A stretch of DNA of 64,000 bases from Actinokineospora alba. Its GTDB lineage: Bacteria; Actinomycetota; Actinomycetes; Mycobacteriales; Pseudonocardiaceae. Every line of letters begins with the position of its first letter. The first letter of the stretch is position 1. Made by a program: the position numbers and the translations under genes. The stretch lies in assembly GCF_004362515.1 (NCBI RefSeq), contig NZ_SNXU01000001.1:5456001-5520000 (forward strand), given 5' to 3'. Below, one piece after another: positions 24,528 through 33,085 of the stretch. Under the pieces are notes generated by a model that had not been told where the DNA came from, ran no database searches, and was given only the letters and a program-made list of their open reading frames with translations.

Positions 24528-25094
24528 TCAGCCCTCTTCGGTGCGGCGGTACCCGTTCTGCCGGGGACACACGTGCCCGGCCGGGTCCAGCGGTTCGGCG
24601 CACAGCGGGCACGGTTTGCGGCCCGCGTTGACGACCTTGCCCGCCCGGTCGGCGAAGGCGCGGGCCTCCAGCGGCGAGAGGAACACGCGGACGGCGTCGG
24701 GACCTTCCTCGGTGTCGTCGAGCACGACCGACTCGTCGACCTCGCCCTCGGTGACCGCGAGCAGCTCGATGACGACGGCACTGCTCTCGGCGTCCCAACC
24801 CAGGCCCATGGTGCCGACGCGGAACTCCTCCTCGACGGGCACCTGCAGCGGGTCGGCGTCGACCTGGTCCTCGGGGACGTCGCCGGGCAGCTCCGCGCCG
24901 AAGCGGCGGTGGACCTCTTCGAGCAGCGAGCCGATGCGTTCGGCGAGGACCGCGACCTGCTGTTTCTCGATGGTCACGCTGACGGTGCGGGCGCTCTCGA
25001 CGGCTTGCAGATAGAAGACGCGGTCGCCGGGCTGCCCGACCGTGCCTGCGATGAAGCGGTCGGGCTGGCGGAAGACGTGGATCACACGGGCCAT
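24528..25094 (-). CDS. DUF3090 family protein
   Basis: A 188-residue soluble protein of the DUF3090 family, restricted to actinobacteria. It begins MARVIHVFRQPDRFIAGTVG, has the conserved GDRVFYLQA strand and SVTIEKQQVAVLAERI helix, and ends with a probable zinc ribbon: CPLCAEPLDPAGHVCPRQNG. The final cysteine cluster (CPLC and HVC) supports metal binding. It is six bases upstream of the SCO1664 gene and surely co-transcribed. ATG at 25094 matches the family start. Confidence 0.9.
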   Translation of the reverse strand: MARVIHVFRQPDRFIAGTVGQPGDRVFYLQAVESARTVSVTIEKQQVAVLAERIGSLLEEVHRRFGAELPGDVPEDQVDADPLQVPVEEEFRVGTMGLGWDAESSAVVIELLAVTEGEVDESVVLDDTEEGPDAVRVFLSPLEARAFADRAGKVVNAGRKPCPLCAEPLDPAGHVCPRQNGYRRTEEG

Positions 25095-25206
25095 GGCACC
25101 CCAAACCCTATTGCACATCGTTGTGGCCGGCAGACCATGCCCCCGTCGGGAGGGTCACCACTCCACGGTATCCGCTTCCGCGCCGGTGATCGGTAGTGTC
25201 ATTGCT

Positions 25207-27144
25207 GTGGTGAAGATCGCTTCGTATGGGACATGGGCATCGCCGATCGACGCGGCCGTGGTGGCGCAGTCGGGCCGGCGCCCCGGGTGGACGAGCACGC
25301 ACGCCTCCGGTGTGTGGTGGACCGAGAGCAGGCCCGCCGACGGCGGCCGCCTGGCCTTGGTGCGCCACGACGGGGCCGGGGCGCGGGATGTGGTCGCCGC
25401 CCCCTGGAACGTGCGCAACCGGGTCCATGAGTACGGGGGCAACCCGTATGTGGTCATCGACGACGTCGTCGCGTTCACCAACTGGGACGACCAGCGGATC
25501 CACACCGTCGACATCGAGGGCAAGGGTGAGCCCGCGCCGATCAGCCCGGCGCCCGAGCGGCCGCAGGGCGCGCGCTACGCCGACCTGATCGCCGGTCCGG
25601 GCGGCGCCCACGTGTGGTGCGTACGCGAGACCGTCACCGGGGACCGGCCCATCGACGTGCGGCGTGACCTGGTCGCCGTGCCGCTCTCCGGCGGCGAACC
25701 CCAGGTTCTCGCCGCGTCGCACCACTTCATGACCGCCCCCAAGCCCAGCCCCGACGGCCGCTACGCCGCGTGGCTCGGCTGGGAGCACCCGGACATGCCG
25801 TGGGACAGCACCGAACTGTGCGTCGCCGAGGTCCTCGCCGACGGCACGTTCGGCCCGCACCGCGTCGTGGCCGGTGGTCCCGGTGAGGCGGTGTGCCAGG
25901 TGGAGTGGGAGGCCGAGGACTCGCTGCTGGTGCTCACCGACCCGCAGGGCTGGTGGAACCTGCACCGGGTCGGCCTCGACGGGACGGCGGTCAACCTCGC
26001 CCCGTGCGAGGAGGAACTCGGCGGTCCCCTGTGGATGCTGGGGTACCGCTGGTTCGCCCCACTGGGCCGCGGCCGGTTCGTGGTGCTGCGTGGCGGGCGG
26101 CTCGCGGTGCTCGACGAGCGCAGCGGCACGGTCACCGACATCGACACCGACCTGCCGAGTTGGGCCTCGGACATCAGCGCGGTCGACGGGGTCGTCACCG
26201 CGGTCGCGGGCGGGCCGCTGTCCGAGCCCGCGGTGGTGTCGCTGAACCTGTCCAACGGTGAGCTCACCGCGCTGTCGGAGCCCTCGACCGGGATACCGGA
26301 CGAGCGGTACCTGCCGCGCCCGGTCGAGCGCACGTTCGTCGCCGCCGACGGCCGGAAGATCCCCGCGTACGTGCTGGCCCCGACCAACCCCGACTTCGCC
26401 GCACCCGAGGGCGAGCTGCCCCCGTATGTGGTGCACGTCCACGGCGGGCCCACCTCGGCCTACTCCCCCGTGCTGAGTCTGAGCCTGGCGTACTTCACCA
26501 GCCGCGGCATCGGGGTCGTCGCGGTCAACCACGGTGGATCCACCGGGTACGGCCGCGAGTTCCGCGACGTACTCAAAGGGCAGTGGGGTGTGGTCGACGT
26601 CCAGGACAGCGCGACCGTCGCGGCCGCGCTTGCCGCGGAGGGCACCGCCGACGCGGAGCGCCTGGCGGTGCGCGGCGGCAGCGCGGGCGGCTGGACGGCG
26701 GCGGCGTCGATGACGACCGTCGACACCTACGCGTGCGGCGCCATCCACTTCCCGATCCTCGACCTGTCGAGCTGGACCAGCGGCGGCGGCGAGACCCACG
26801 ACTTCGAGTCGCGCTACCTCGAAGGGCTGGTCGGGTCGCTGCCAGAGCACGCCGACCGCTACGCCGAGCGGTCCCCGATCAACCACATCGACAAGCTCGC
26901 AGGCCCGGTGCTGCTGCTGCAGGGCCTGGAAGACGAGGTGTGCCCGCCGGAGCAGGCCAACCGGTTCGTCGCCGGCCTCGACGGCACCGGCATCCCGCAC
27001 GCCTACCTGACCTTCGAGGGCGAGCAGCACGGCTTCCGCAAAGCGGAGTCGATCATCGCCGCGCACGAGGGTGAGATGTCGTTCTACGGGCAGGTCTTCG
27101 GGTTCACCCCGCCCGGTGTGCCGGTGCTGGAGCTGCGGCGGTGA
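25207..27144 (+). CDS. S9 family peptidase (prolyl oligopeptidase/acylaminoacyl peptidase type)
   Basis: A 645-residue serine peptidase. Residues 1-390 form a beta-propeller that limits access (repeated strands such as PKPSPDGRYAAWLGWEHPDM); residues 400-645 are the alpha/beta-hydrolase domain with HVHGGPTSAY (oxyanion loop), the nucleophile motif GGSAGG, an Asp in QGLEDEVCPPEQ and a His in EQHGFR. It degrades short peptides in the cytoplasm. GTG at 25207 is supported by TAGTGT seven bases upstream, a -10 placed as for leaderless transcripts; GTG at 25210 is equally possible. Coupled to the S66 gene by overlap. Confidence 0.9.
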   Translation: MVKIASYGTWASPIDAAVVAQSGRRPGWTSTHASGVWWTESRPADGGRLALVRHDGAGARDVVAAPWNVRNRVHEYGGNPYVVIDDVVAFTNWDDQRIHTVDIEGKGEPAPISPAPERPQGARYADLIAGPGGAHVWCVRETVTGDRPIDVRRDLVAVPLSGGEPQVLAASHHFMTAPKPSPDGRYAAWLGWEHPDMPWDSTELCVAEVLADGTFGPHRVVAGGPGEAVCQVEWEAEDSLLVLTDPQGWWNLHRVGLDGTAVNLAPCEEELGGPLWMLGYRWFAPLGRGRFVVLRGGRLAVLDERSGTVTDIDTDLPSWASDISAVDGVVTAVAGGPLSEPAVVSLNLSNGELTALSEPSTGIPDERYLPRPVERTFVAADGRKIPAYVLAPTNPDFAAPEGELPPYVVHVHGGPTSAYSPVLSLSLAYFTSRGIGVVAVNHGGSTGYGREFRDVLKGQWGVVDVQDSATVAAALAAEGTADAERLAVRGGSAGGWTAAASMTTVDTYACGAIHFPILDLSSWTSGGGETHDFESRYLEGLVGSLPEHADRYAERSPINHIDKLAGPVLLLQGLEDEVCPPEQANRFVAGLDGTGIPHAYLTFEGEQHGFRKAESIIAAHEGEMSFYGQVFGFTPPGVPVLELRR

Positions 27145-28049
27145 CGCGGGCCCGCCCACGCAGGCTCGGCCCCGGGTCGACGGTCGCCGTGGTGGCGCCC
27201 GCGGGCCCGGTGGACCCCGAGCAGCTTGAGCGGGGCGTGGCGGTGCTGGAGTCGTGGGGGCTGCGGGTCGAGCTCGGCAAACACGTCCTCGACCGGCATC
27301 CCACCCTGCCGTACCTGGCCGGGCGCGACGCCGACCGGGCCGCTGACCTGGTCCGGGCGTGGTGCGATCCGGATATCGAGGCGGTGTTCTGCGCCCGCGG
27401 CGGCTACGGCTGCCAGCGGATGGTCGACCTGCTCGACCTCGACGCGATGGCCGCGGCGGGCCCGAAGGTGTTCGCCGGGTCCAGCGACGTCACCATCCTG
27501 CACGACGAACTCGGCGCGGCCCTGAACCTGTCGACGTTGTTCTCGCCGATGATCGCCGGCCACTTGTTCGACGCGGGCGCCCAGGAACACTTCCGGTCCA
27601 CGCTGTTGTCGCCGGAGTCGGTGGTCGAGCTGATCGGTCCGCGCACGGCGACTGCCGGCCACGGGATCGCCTCCGGCATCACCGTGGGCGGCACGTTGAG
27701 CTTGATCGTCGGGATGCTGGGGGCGCCAGGCTCGGCGCCGCCGCCGGATGGGTCGATCTTGTTGCTTGAGGATGTGACCGAGAAGCCGTATCGGGTGGAT
27801 CGGATGCTGACTCAGCTGTTGCGGGCAGGCTGGTTCACCGGGGTCTCCGGTATCGCGCTGGGCTCGTGGGCCGGGTGTGGTGACGTGCGGCCGGTGGTGG
27901 CGGACTTGTTGGGCAGCCTGGGTGTGCCGATGGTGTGGGAACTCGGGTTCGGGCACTGCCCAGGGCAGCTCACCGTGCCCTTGGGCGCCGAAGCGGTCCT
28001 CGACGCCGACAACGGCACTCTCACGATGGTCGAACCCGCCCTGGTCTGA
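27141..28049 (+). CDS. S66 family LD-carboxypeptidase / MccF-like peptidase
   Basis: A 302-residue peptidase of family S66. FCARGGYGCQRMVDLLDLD is the classic RGGYG motif, and GSSDVTILH holds the serine nucleophile (usually GYSDIT or GNSD). A Glu in LLEDVTEKPYRVDRML and His in GHCPGQLTVPLG complete the Ser-Glu-His triad. Such enzymes cleave LD-bonds in peptidoglycan or inactivate microcin C-like peptides. GTG start overlaps the S9 stop by four bases (GTGA), so the two peptidases are co-translated and may work in series on the same peptides. Confidence 0.9.
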   Translation: MTRARPRRLGPGSTVAVVAPAGPVDPEQLERGVAVLESWGLRVELGKHVLDRHPTLPYLAGRDADRAADLVRAWCDPDIEAVFCARGGYGCQRMVDLLDLDAMAAAGPKVFAGSSDVTILHDELGAALNLSTLFSPMIAGHLFDAGAQEHFRSTLLSPESVVELIGPRTATAGHGIASGITVGGTLSLIVGMLGAPGSAPPPDGSILLLEDVTEKPYRVDRMLTQLLRAGWFTGVSGIALGSWAGCGDVRPVVADLLGSLGVPMVWELGFGHCPGQLTVPLGAEAVLDADNGTLTMVEPALV

Positions 28050-28131
28050 GCGGCTCAGGGGTCGCCGTGGTACTCGGGCGGATATCGCTGACCAGTGGTT
28101 CGCCTGCGCGAGCTGCGGCGTGCTGCGCGAC

Positions 28132-28953
28132 TCATCCCGCCTGCCACGCCCGCACGGCTTCGGCGACCGTCGGGTCGATCGCGGCCAGGCGGTGCACGAC
28201 GGCCTCCGGGCTCAACGTCGGTTGGCCCAGTGTCTGCTGGAAGGCCATCATCGCGTCGATGCCGCCGGTGTTCCAGATCGACTCGGCGAACCCGATGAGC
28301 ATGAACTCGAACCACACGTAGTTCGGCACGCTGGCCTGCATGCTGGCGCCCATCGCGGCGAGCTCGCGTAGTGGCCACGGCTGGGCGCCCGCGGCCCGGG
28401 CGGCCGCGGCCAGCGTGGCAGGCAGCGGTAGGAGCTCGGGCTCGTGTGTGGCGACATAGCCGTGCATGCCGATGTTGGCGAACAGCTCCATCACCCAGTC
28501 GGCCGGGAACTCCGGCGCCCAGGTCACCGGGTGGATCTCGTGGAACAGGTGGGTCAGCTCGTGCACCGCGACCAGGTCGGCCATCGTGGTGAAGTCCGCC
28601 GGGTCGCCGAACACGCGTGCCAGATCGGCAGACACCTCCGGCGGCAGGTGTGGCCGCAGCGCGTCGAGATACTCCTGCCACCAGCCCGCAGGCTCGGGTG
28701 AGGTGACGATCTTGCCCGGTACCGACTGCGGCATGCCGTAGATCGGCACGTCCGCCACCGCGGGCCAGTCCTGCTCATCGAGGACGTAGAGGGTGAACAG
28801 CGGCCGCCGCCGCAGCGAGCGTTCCAGCCAGGACAAGGCACGGTCCACGCGGGCGGCGATCACCCGGGCCCGCTCTTCGCTGCCCGCACTCGCCAACACG
28901 GGCATCGCGTAACCGTCGAGGGCGACCAGGTTGGGATTCGTTGTTTCGGTCAT
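28132..28953 (-). CDS. Putative zinc metallopeptidase (HExxH)
   Basis: A 273-residue protein with a HELTHLFHE zinc motif followed by a possible third ligand in MELFANIG, the layout of gluzincin or MA-clan peptidases. No signal peptide or membrane helix is seen. It also has a long N-terminal helix rich in Arg and Leu (ALSWLERSLRRRP) and aromatic LYVLDEQDWP. It follows an ECF sigma gene on the same strand with about 30 bases between, so the sigma factor and this protein are probably one operon. I do not recognise a named family; peptidase activity is inferred from the motif. Confidence 0.7.
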   Translation of the reverse strand: MTETTNPNLVALDGYAMPVLASAGSEERARVIAARVDRALSWLERSLRRRPLFTLYVLDEQDWPAVADVPIYGMPQSVPGKIVTSPEPAGWWQEYLDALRPHLPPEVSADLARVFGDPADFTTMADLVAVHELTHLFHEIHPVTWAPEFPADWVMELFANIGMHGYVATHEPELLPLPATLAAAARAAGAQPWPLRELAAMGASMQASVPNYVWFEFMLIGFAESIWNTGGIDAMMAFQQTLGQPTLSPEAVVHRLAAIDPTVAEAVRAWQAG

Positions 28954-28983
28954 ACCCACCAGTGGCACGCACGGCCGGAAAGT

Positions 28984-29889
28984 TCACTCCCGGCCGTAAT
29001 GCAGATGCAGCGCGGCGATCTCGGGTCCGCGGTGGAAGAACACCTGGGTGGTCAGCGGCGGGCAATGGGCAGGGTCGTCCGGCGGGTTGGTGAACGCGCC
29101 CTCGACCACCGTGAGGTCGCGGCCCGCGATGACGTTGAGCAGCCGCAGCCGAACACCGACGGCGACATCCTCACCGATGCCCCGCACGATCAGGTCGCGG
29201 CCCAGGATGACCTCCGACGTACCGGCCGCGGTGAGCCGGGCGTCCGGCAGCAGCGCGGTCCTCAGCAACGCAGGCTCAGCGCCACGGTTGTACTGCTCGG
29301 CGATTCCCGCGAACAGCGCCGTGCGGTCACGCTCGAGCGCGCCGTGATCAGGGGACGCGGAACCCGCCAGGTCGCGGAGCTGCGCCGCCAGGATCCGGCG
29401 GGCGTGGCTGAGCCTGCTACGCACCGTGCCGACCGGCACGCCGAGCGCCTGCGCGATGGACTCATAGCTGCGTGCCGAGCTGAAGTAACGGAGCAGCACG
29501 GCGTGGTGCAGCGGCTCGGACAGGGCGTTCACCGCGCCCCAGACCCAGTCGTGATTCGCGAGCCGGTCAAGCCGTTCCTCGGGCCCCGGCGCCTCGTCCG
29601 CGGTGTCGGGTAGCTCGACCGTGCGGGCACCACGCATGCGGTCGCGGCAGACGTTGCGGGTGATGCCGGTCAGCCACGAACGGGCCAGGTCCGGGTCGCG
29701 CAGCCGCCGCAACGACGTCAGAGCCACCAGGCTCGCGTCCTGCACGACGTCCTCGACATCGGCCCCGGGGCCCAGCCTGGCAACGGCGACCGCGTGCATC
29801 GCCGCCCGATGACGCACGAGCAGCACCGAGAACGCCTTGCTGTCACCAGCTCGCTCCAGCAGCACCAGCTCACGGTCGGAAAGCTCCAC
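28984..29889 (-). CDS. ECF sigma factor with C-terminal SnoaL-like domain
   Basis: A 301-residue sigma factor. Region 2 (VLLVRHRAAMHAVAVARLG and VEDVVQDASLVALTSL) and region 4 (LSEPLHHAVLLRYFSSARSYESIAQALGVPVGTVRSRLSHARRIL, abbreviated) are clear. After residue 190 comes an NTF2/SnoaL-like domain (LFAGIAEQYNRG, RGIGEDVAVGVRLRL), as in the ECF41/ECF56-like groups in which this domain regulates the sigma factor without an anti-sigma. ATG start. The downstream metallopeptidase gene is likely under its control. Confidence 0.85.
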   Translation of the reverse strand: MELSDRELVLLERAGDSKAFSVLLVRHRAAMHAVAVARLGPGADVEDVVQDASLVALTSLRRLRDPDLARSWLTGITRNVCRDRMRGARTVELPDTADEAPGPEERLDRLANHDWVWGAVNALSEPLHHAVLLRYFSSARSYESIAQALGVPVGTVRSRLSHARRILAAQLRDLAGSASPDHGALERDRTALFAGIAEQYNRGAEPALLRTALLPDARLTAAGTSEVILGRDLIVRGIGEDVAVGVRLRLLNVIAGRDLTVVEGAFTNPPDDPAHCPPLTTQVFFHRGPEIAALHLHYGRE

Positions 29890-29958
29890 GACTTGTATTC
29901 GCGCCTGCCGCCGACGGCGCTACCGGGACGAAAGCTTGAACGCCACCGAGTACCCCGC

Positions 29959-30561
29959 TCAGGCCGAGTACCCTCGGGCGGCGATCCAGTGCGCCATGCG
30001 GGTCGTGTCCATCCAGTACCAGCCATACCCGTTGGCGTCGGCGGAGTCCGCGAGCTTCACCGTCCACCCGTTGTTGCCGTACCCGATGATCGTCAGGTAG
30101 TGCCCGCCGCTGTAGGTATGCCAGTCGCCGTCGGTGTCCATGGCACTGCCCACCACGTTCGCGACGATCGGGTAGCCGCGGTCGATGTCGTAGACGACGT
30201 CCCACTGCAGCCGGTTGATCTCGGCCTGGGTCGCGGACTGCCCAGGGATCCACTTGGTCTCGTAGAACCACGTGTTGCCCAGGTTGTTTAGGACCCGGGT
30301 GGTGTCGGCGGCGGAGTTGGTGCCGTTCGTGGTGGTGCCGAGCCTGCCCGCGATGAACGACTGCGAGTGGTAGATCCCGCGCGAGGTCAACGCCATGCGG
30401 GTCGCGGCCGGGCCGCAGAAGTAGTAATTCTCCTGCCACTGGAACTGGTAGCTCAGGACCTTCGACGTCGCGGCGCTCGCCGGTGCGGCGGTGGTGATCA
30501 GACCGGCGAGCAGGATGGCGGTGACGGTGAGCAGGTGGGCGAAGCGGGGGCGGCGGGACAT
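29959..30561 (-). CDS. Secreted C39-like cysteine peptidase
   Basis: A 200-residue exported protein. The N terminus is a Sec signal (MSRRPRFAHLLTVTAILLAG) ending in PASA-A, predicting a mature protein of about 170 residues. The mature part is C39/papain-like: Cys in YFCGPAATRMAL, His in GGHYLTIIGYG, and a polar D in KLADSADANG. Related peptidases of this size are common in actinobacteria and may process peptides or cell-wall proteins. The ATG is preceded by AGGAG. It precedes no obvious substrate gene. Confidence 0.8.
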   Translation of the reverse strand: MSRRPRFAHLLTVTAILLAGLITTAAPASAATSKVLSYQFQWQENYYFCGPAATRMALTSRGIYHSQSFIAGRLGTTTNGTNSAADTTRVLNNLGNTWFYETKWIPGQSATQAEINRLQWDVVYDIDRGYPIVANVVGSAMDTDGDWHTYSGGHYLTIIGYGNNGWTVKLADSADANGYGWYWMDTTRMAHWIAARGYSA

Positions 30562-30627
30562 CGCGGCTCCTGACGTCGTTCGCGGGCAACCACGTCCATC
30601 ATTTGCGTCAGGCGCCGACCGTCACCA

Positions 30628-30641
30628 GCCCCTTAAGGGGC
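30628..30641 (-). terminator. Short palindrome at the MBL stop codon
   Basis: GCCCCTTAAGGGGC, a perfect 14-bp palindrome, contains the MBL stop codon itself. Too short for a confident terminator; it may slow polymerase at the gene end. Confidence 0.35.
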
Positions 30642-31313
30642 GCTGACCGTGCGCAGGCTGCGGGCGGCGTCGCCCACTACCGGGTCGCCGTGGCCGAAGC
30701 AGGCGATGTCGACGTCGAGTTCCGCCTGCCGCCGCAACGACTCCAACGCGCGGTCCGGGTCGGAGTTGAACACCCCGAGGATCACCTTGTCCTCGTAGTT
30801 GGCGATGGTGTCGCCGGTGAACAGGACCCGGTGTTCAGGCAGGAAGATCGCGATGCTGCCGTCGGTGTGTCCCGGCACCGACAACACCTGCGCTCCTCCG
30901 CCAAACGGCAGGACCTCCCCGCCCTCAAGCTCCACATCCACCGGACACGGCGCCGCGTCGGGGACGGTGGGGACGATCTCGTCGTAGAGCGCGCGTTCCC
31001 AGTCCTGCAGCACCGGCTCCGGAGGCCCTGCTTCCCCACGAACGATCGGGGCGTCGGCGCGGTGGGCGAACACCGGGGAGCCATGCCAGCCGCGCACCTC
31101 GGCCGCGCCGCCGGTGTGGTCGTTGTGGCCGTGGGTCAGCACGATTCGCTTGATCGCGGCCGTGGTCAGTCCTAAGCCGGTGACCGCGTCGGCGATCAGC
31201 TGGGCTGAGCCTGTCGTGCCGGTGTCGATCAGCGTCAGGTCATCGCCGTCGCGCCAGAGGTAGGCCTGGCCGATGGGGAAACGGATCAGGGTGAGGTTTT
31301 CGGTGATCACCAT
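30633..31313 (-). CDS. Metallo-beta-lactamase fold hydrolase
   Basis: A 226-residue MBL-fold protein. The metal motif is LTHGHNDHTGGAAEV (HxHxDH), with further ligands in SVPGHTDGSI, TGDTIANYEDK and ACFGHGDPVVG. N-terminal NLTLIRFPIGQAYLWRDGDDLTLIDTG is typical of glyoxalase II-like and related hydrolases. Substrate is unknown. ATG at 31313 or the GTG directly after could be used; a 30-bp palindrome sits seven bases before the start. Confidence 0.85.
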   Translation of the reverse strand: MVITENLTLIRFPIGQAYLWRDGDDLTLIDTGTTGSAQLIADAVTGLGLTTAAIKRIVLTHGHNDHTGGAAEVRGWHGSPVFAHRADAPIVRGEAGPPEPVLQDWERALYDEIVPTVPDAAPCPVDVELEGGEVLPFGGGAQVLSVPGHTDGSIAIFLPEHRVLFTGDTIANYEDKVILGVFNSDPDRALESLRRQAELDVDIACFGHGDPVVGDAARSLRTVSAP

Positions 31314-31320
31314 GTGCGCG

Positions 31321-31350
31321 AGGCTAGGCGCGTGATCACGCGCCTAGCCT
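31321..31350. terminator. Perfect 30-bp palindrome between mptB-like and MBL genes
   Basis: AGGCTAGGCGCGTGA followed directly by its reverse complement, 15-bp arms with no loop base. It lies 21 bases after the stop of the mannosyltransferase gene and seven before the MBL start, both on the minus strand. Terminator of the former is the simplest reading; an operator for the latter is possible. Confidence 0.55.
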
Positions 31351-31371
31351 GTCGTTTCGCGCAGAGCGGAG

Positions 31372-32928
31372 TCAGACCTTCGCGGGGAGGGTGACCAGTT
31401 CCTGTCGTTCGCCGAACAGGCCCAGCGGGTCGTTGCGCAGCAGGGAGATCCCCGCCAGCACCGACACCGCGATGGCGCCCGCGATGAACGGCCAGTTGTA
31501 GAGCAGGTCCTCACCGGCAGGCGAGTACGTCAGCACCAGGAACACCGCGGCGCTGGCCAGGATCGCGAGCTGGCGGCGTTGCCACGGCAGCGCGGCGGCG
31601 ATCACGAAGCCCCAGGTCAGGTACCACGGCAGGGTGGCCGGGGACAGGACCGCGACGGCGAACAGGACGAACGCCATGCGGCGGACCGCGTCGGAGCCGC
31701 CGTGCCGCGAGAGCCACCACTGGCGGATCGCGATGGCGAAGAACAGCAGGCCGCCGATCGCGCGGGCGGTGTTGACGAACCAGCTCTTGTTCGCGTCGAT
31801 GACCACGTTGACGACCGTGTGGACGATCTCGCCGATCGCGGTCGGCACCGAGAGCCAGTTGACGATCATCGCGGGGGCCTGCAGGGCCTTGAACCAGCCC
31901 AGGTTGACCCCGGCGAGCCACGTCGTCGCGGCGAACGCGCCGACGAAGATGCCGACGGAGGCCGCGCAGGCGCGGGTGAAGTTCTTCCAGAACGTGGAGT
32001 TCAGGTGGCCGGCCCACACCCACACCAGGAACGGCAGGGCGATGGCGGCGGTGGCCTTGACCGCGGCGCCGAGGGTCACCAGCAGGATGCCGACGACGTG
32101 CTTGCGTTCGAGGACGCACAGCGTGCCCGCGGCGAGGAAGCCCACCATCAGCAGGTCGTTGTGCGGGCCGCCGACAAGGTGCACGACGGTCATCGGGCCC
32201 GCGATGGCCAGCCACAGGGTGGTCGGCAGGTTGCCGCCGAGGTGGCGGACCAGGCCGGGCAGCGCCCACAGCAGCAGTCCGAGGCCGATCAGCAGCGCCA
32301 GCCGCATGAGGATGACGCCGAGGATCATGTTCGTCCCGGCGACGGCGGCGATGCCCTTGGCCAGGAGGATGAACAGCGGCCCGTAGGGCGCCGGGGTGGT
32401 CTGCCAGAACGGGTGCACGTTCTGCACGAGTTCCTGCAGGCCCAGCACGATCGGCCCGACGGCGTACGGGTCCTCGCCGTAGAGCGGCAGCGCGCCCTGG
32501 GCGAGGTAGGAGAACACGTCGCGGGTGAACACCGGCGGCGAGATGAGCAGCGGGCCCATCCAGCACGCGGCGGCGACGAGGACCGGCCGGGAGCCGACCC
32601 GCCCCGCGAGCACGTGCCTGCCCAGCCGGATCCACGCCCACACGACGAGCGCGAAGCCGAGGTAGAGCACGACGGTGGCCAGCATCCGGCCGTGGCCGTA
32701 TCTGATCCACGACAACGGGCCGTGGCCGAGGACGGGGTCGCTGACGAGGATGCCCGCGGCGCCGAACGCGCTGATGAGGATCATCAGGCTGCCCGCCGTG
32801 CCGAGGGCGATCGTGCGCACGGGAAGCGGGCCCCTGCGCTCAGCGGCGGCGGGGGCTTCGGCGTGCTCAATCTTCTCTGCGACCAAGGACTCTTCCACGT
32901 CTGGAGACGGATCTGTGGTGGTGGCCAT
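31372..32928 (-). CDS. MptB-like alpha-1,6-mannopyranosyltransferase
   Basis: A 518-residue polytopic protein (about 12-13 membrane helices) of the GT-C polyprenol-phosphomannose-dependent mannosyltransferases. The TRDVFSYLAQGAL stretch after the second helix, with PPVFTRD, is the MptB-like active-site loop; PAPYGPLFILLAKG and GGPHNDLLMVGFLAAG are further family motifs. MptB extends the alpha-1,6-mannan core of lipomannan-type glycans on the outside of the membrane. The first 40 residues are an acidic cytoplasmic tail. No other lipomannan gene is adjacent. Confidence 0.88.
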   Translation of the reverse strand: MATTTDPSPDVEESLVAEKIEHAEAPAAAERRGPLPVRTIALGTAGSLMILISAFGAAGILVSDPVLGHGPLSWIRYGHGRMLATVVLYLGFALVVWAWIRLGRHVLAGRVGSRPVLVAAACWMGPLLISPPVFTRDVFSYLAQGALPLYGEDPYAVGPIVLGLQELVQNVHPFWQTTPAPYGPLFILLAKGIAAVAGTNMILGVILMRLALLIGLGLLLWALPGLVRHLGGNLPTTLWLAIAGPMTVVHLVGGPHNDLLMVGFLAAGTLCVLERKHVVGILLVTLGAAVKATAAIALPFLVWVWAGHLNSTFWKNFTRACAASVGIFVGAFAATTWLAGVNLGWFKALQAPAMIVNWLSVPTAIGEIVHTVVNVVIDANKSWFVNTARAIGGLLFFAIAIRQWWLSRHGGSDAVRRMAFVLFAVAVLSPATLPWYLTWGFVIAAALPWQRRQLAILASAAVFLVLTYSPAGEDLLYNWPFIAGAIAVSVLAGISLLRNDPLGLFGERQELVTLPAKV

Positions 32929-33085
32929 CGTGGGTTGAGATTACACAGGGCACGCGGACCGCTTTCGCGCAATGGTCATTACGGCGGTACCGCGCGCGTG
33001 CGATTGGTCACCAGAGGTAGCCGCCGAACGGCTCACATGGGGCGGGTGGGCCGCTCGGGTGATCGAGCCCACACGGTTTGTCCGG

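Noticed and set aside
25108..27159. 683-residue frame on the minus strand
   Set aside because: Mirror of the S9 peptidase gene, which has an intact GGSAGG triad.
28050..28131. Small CxxC peptide (around FACASCG) after the S66 gene
   Set aside because: Only about 20 residues before losing coding character; probably chance.
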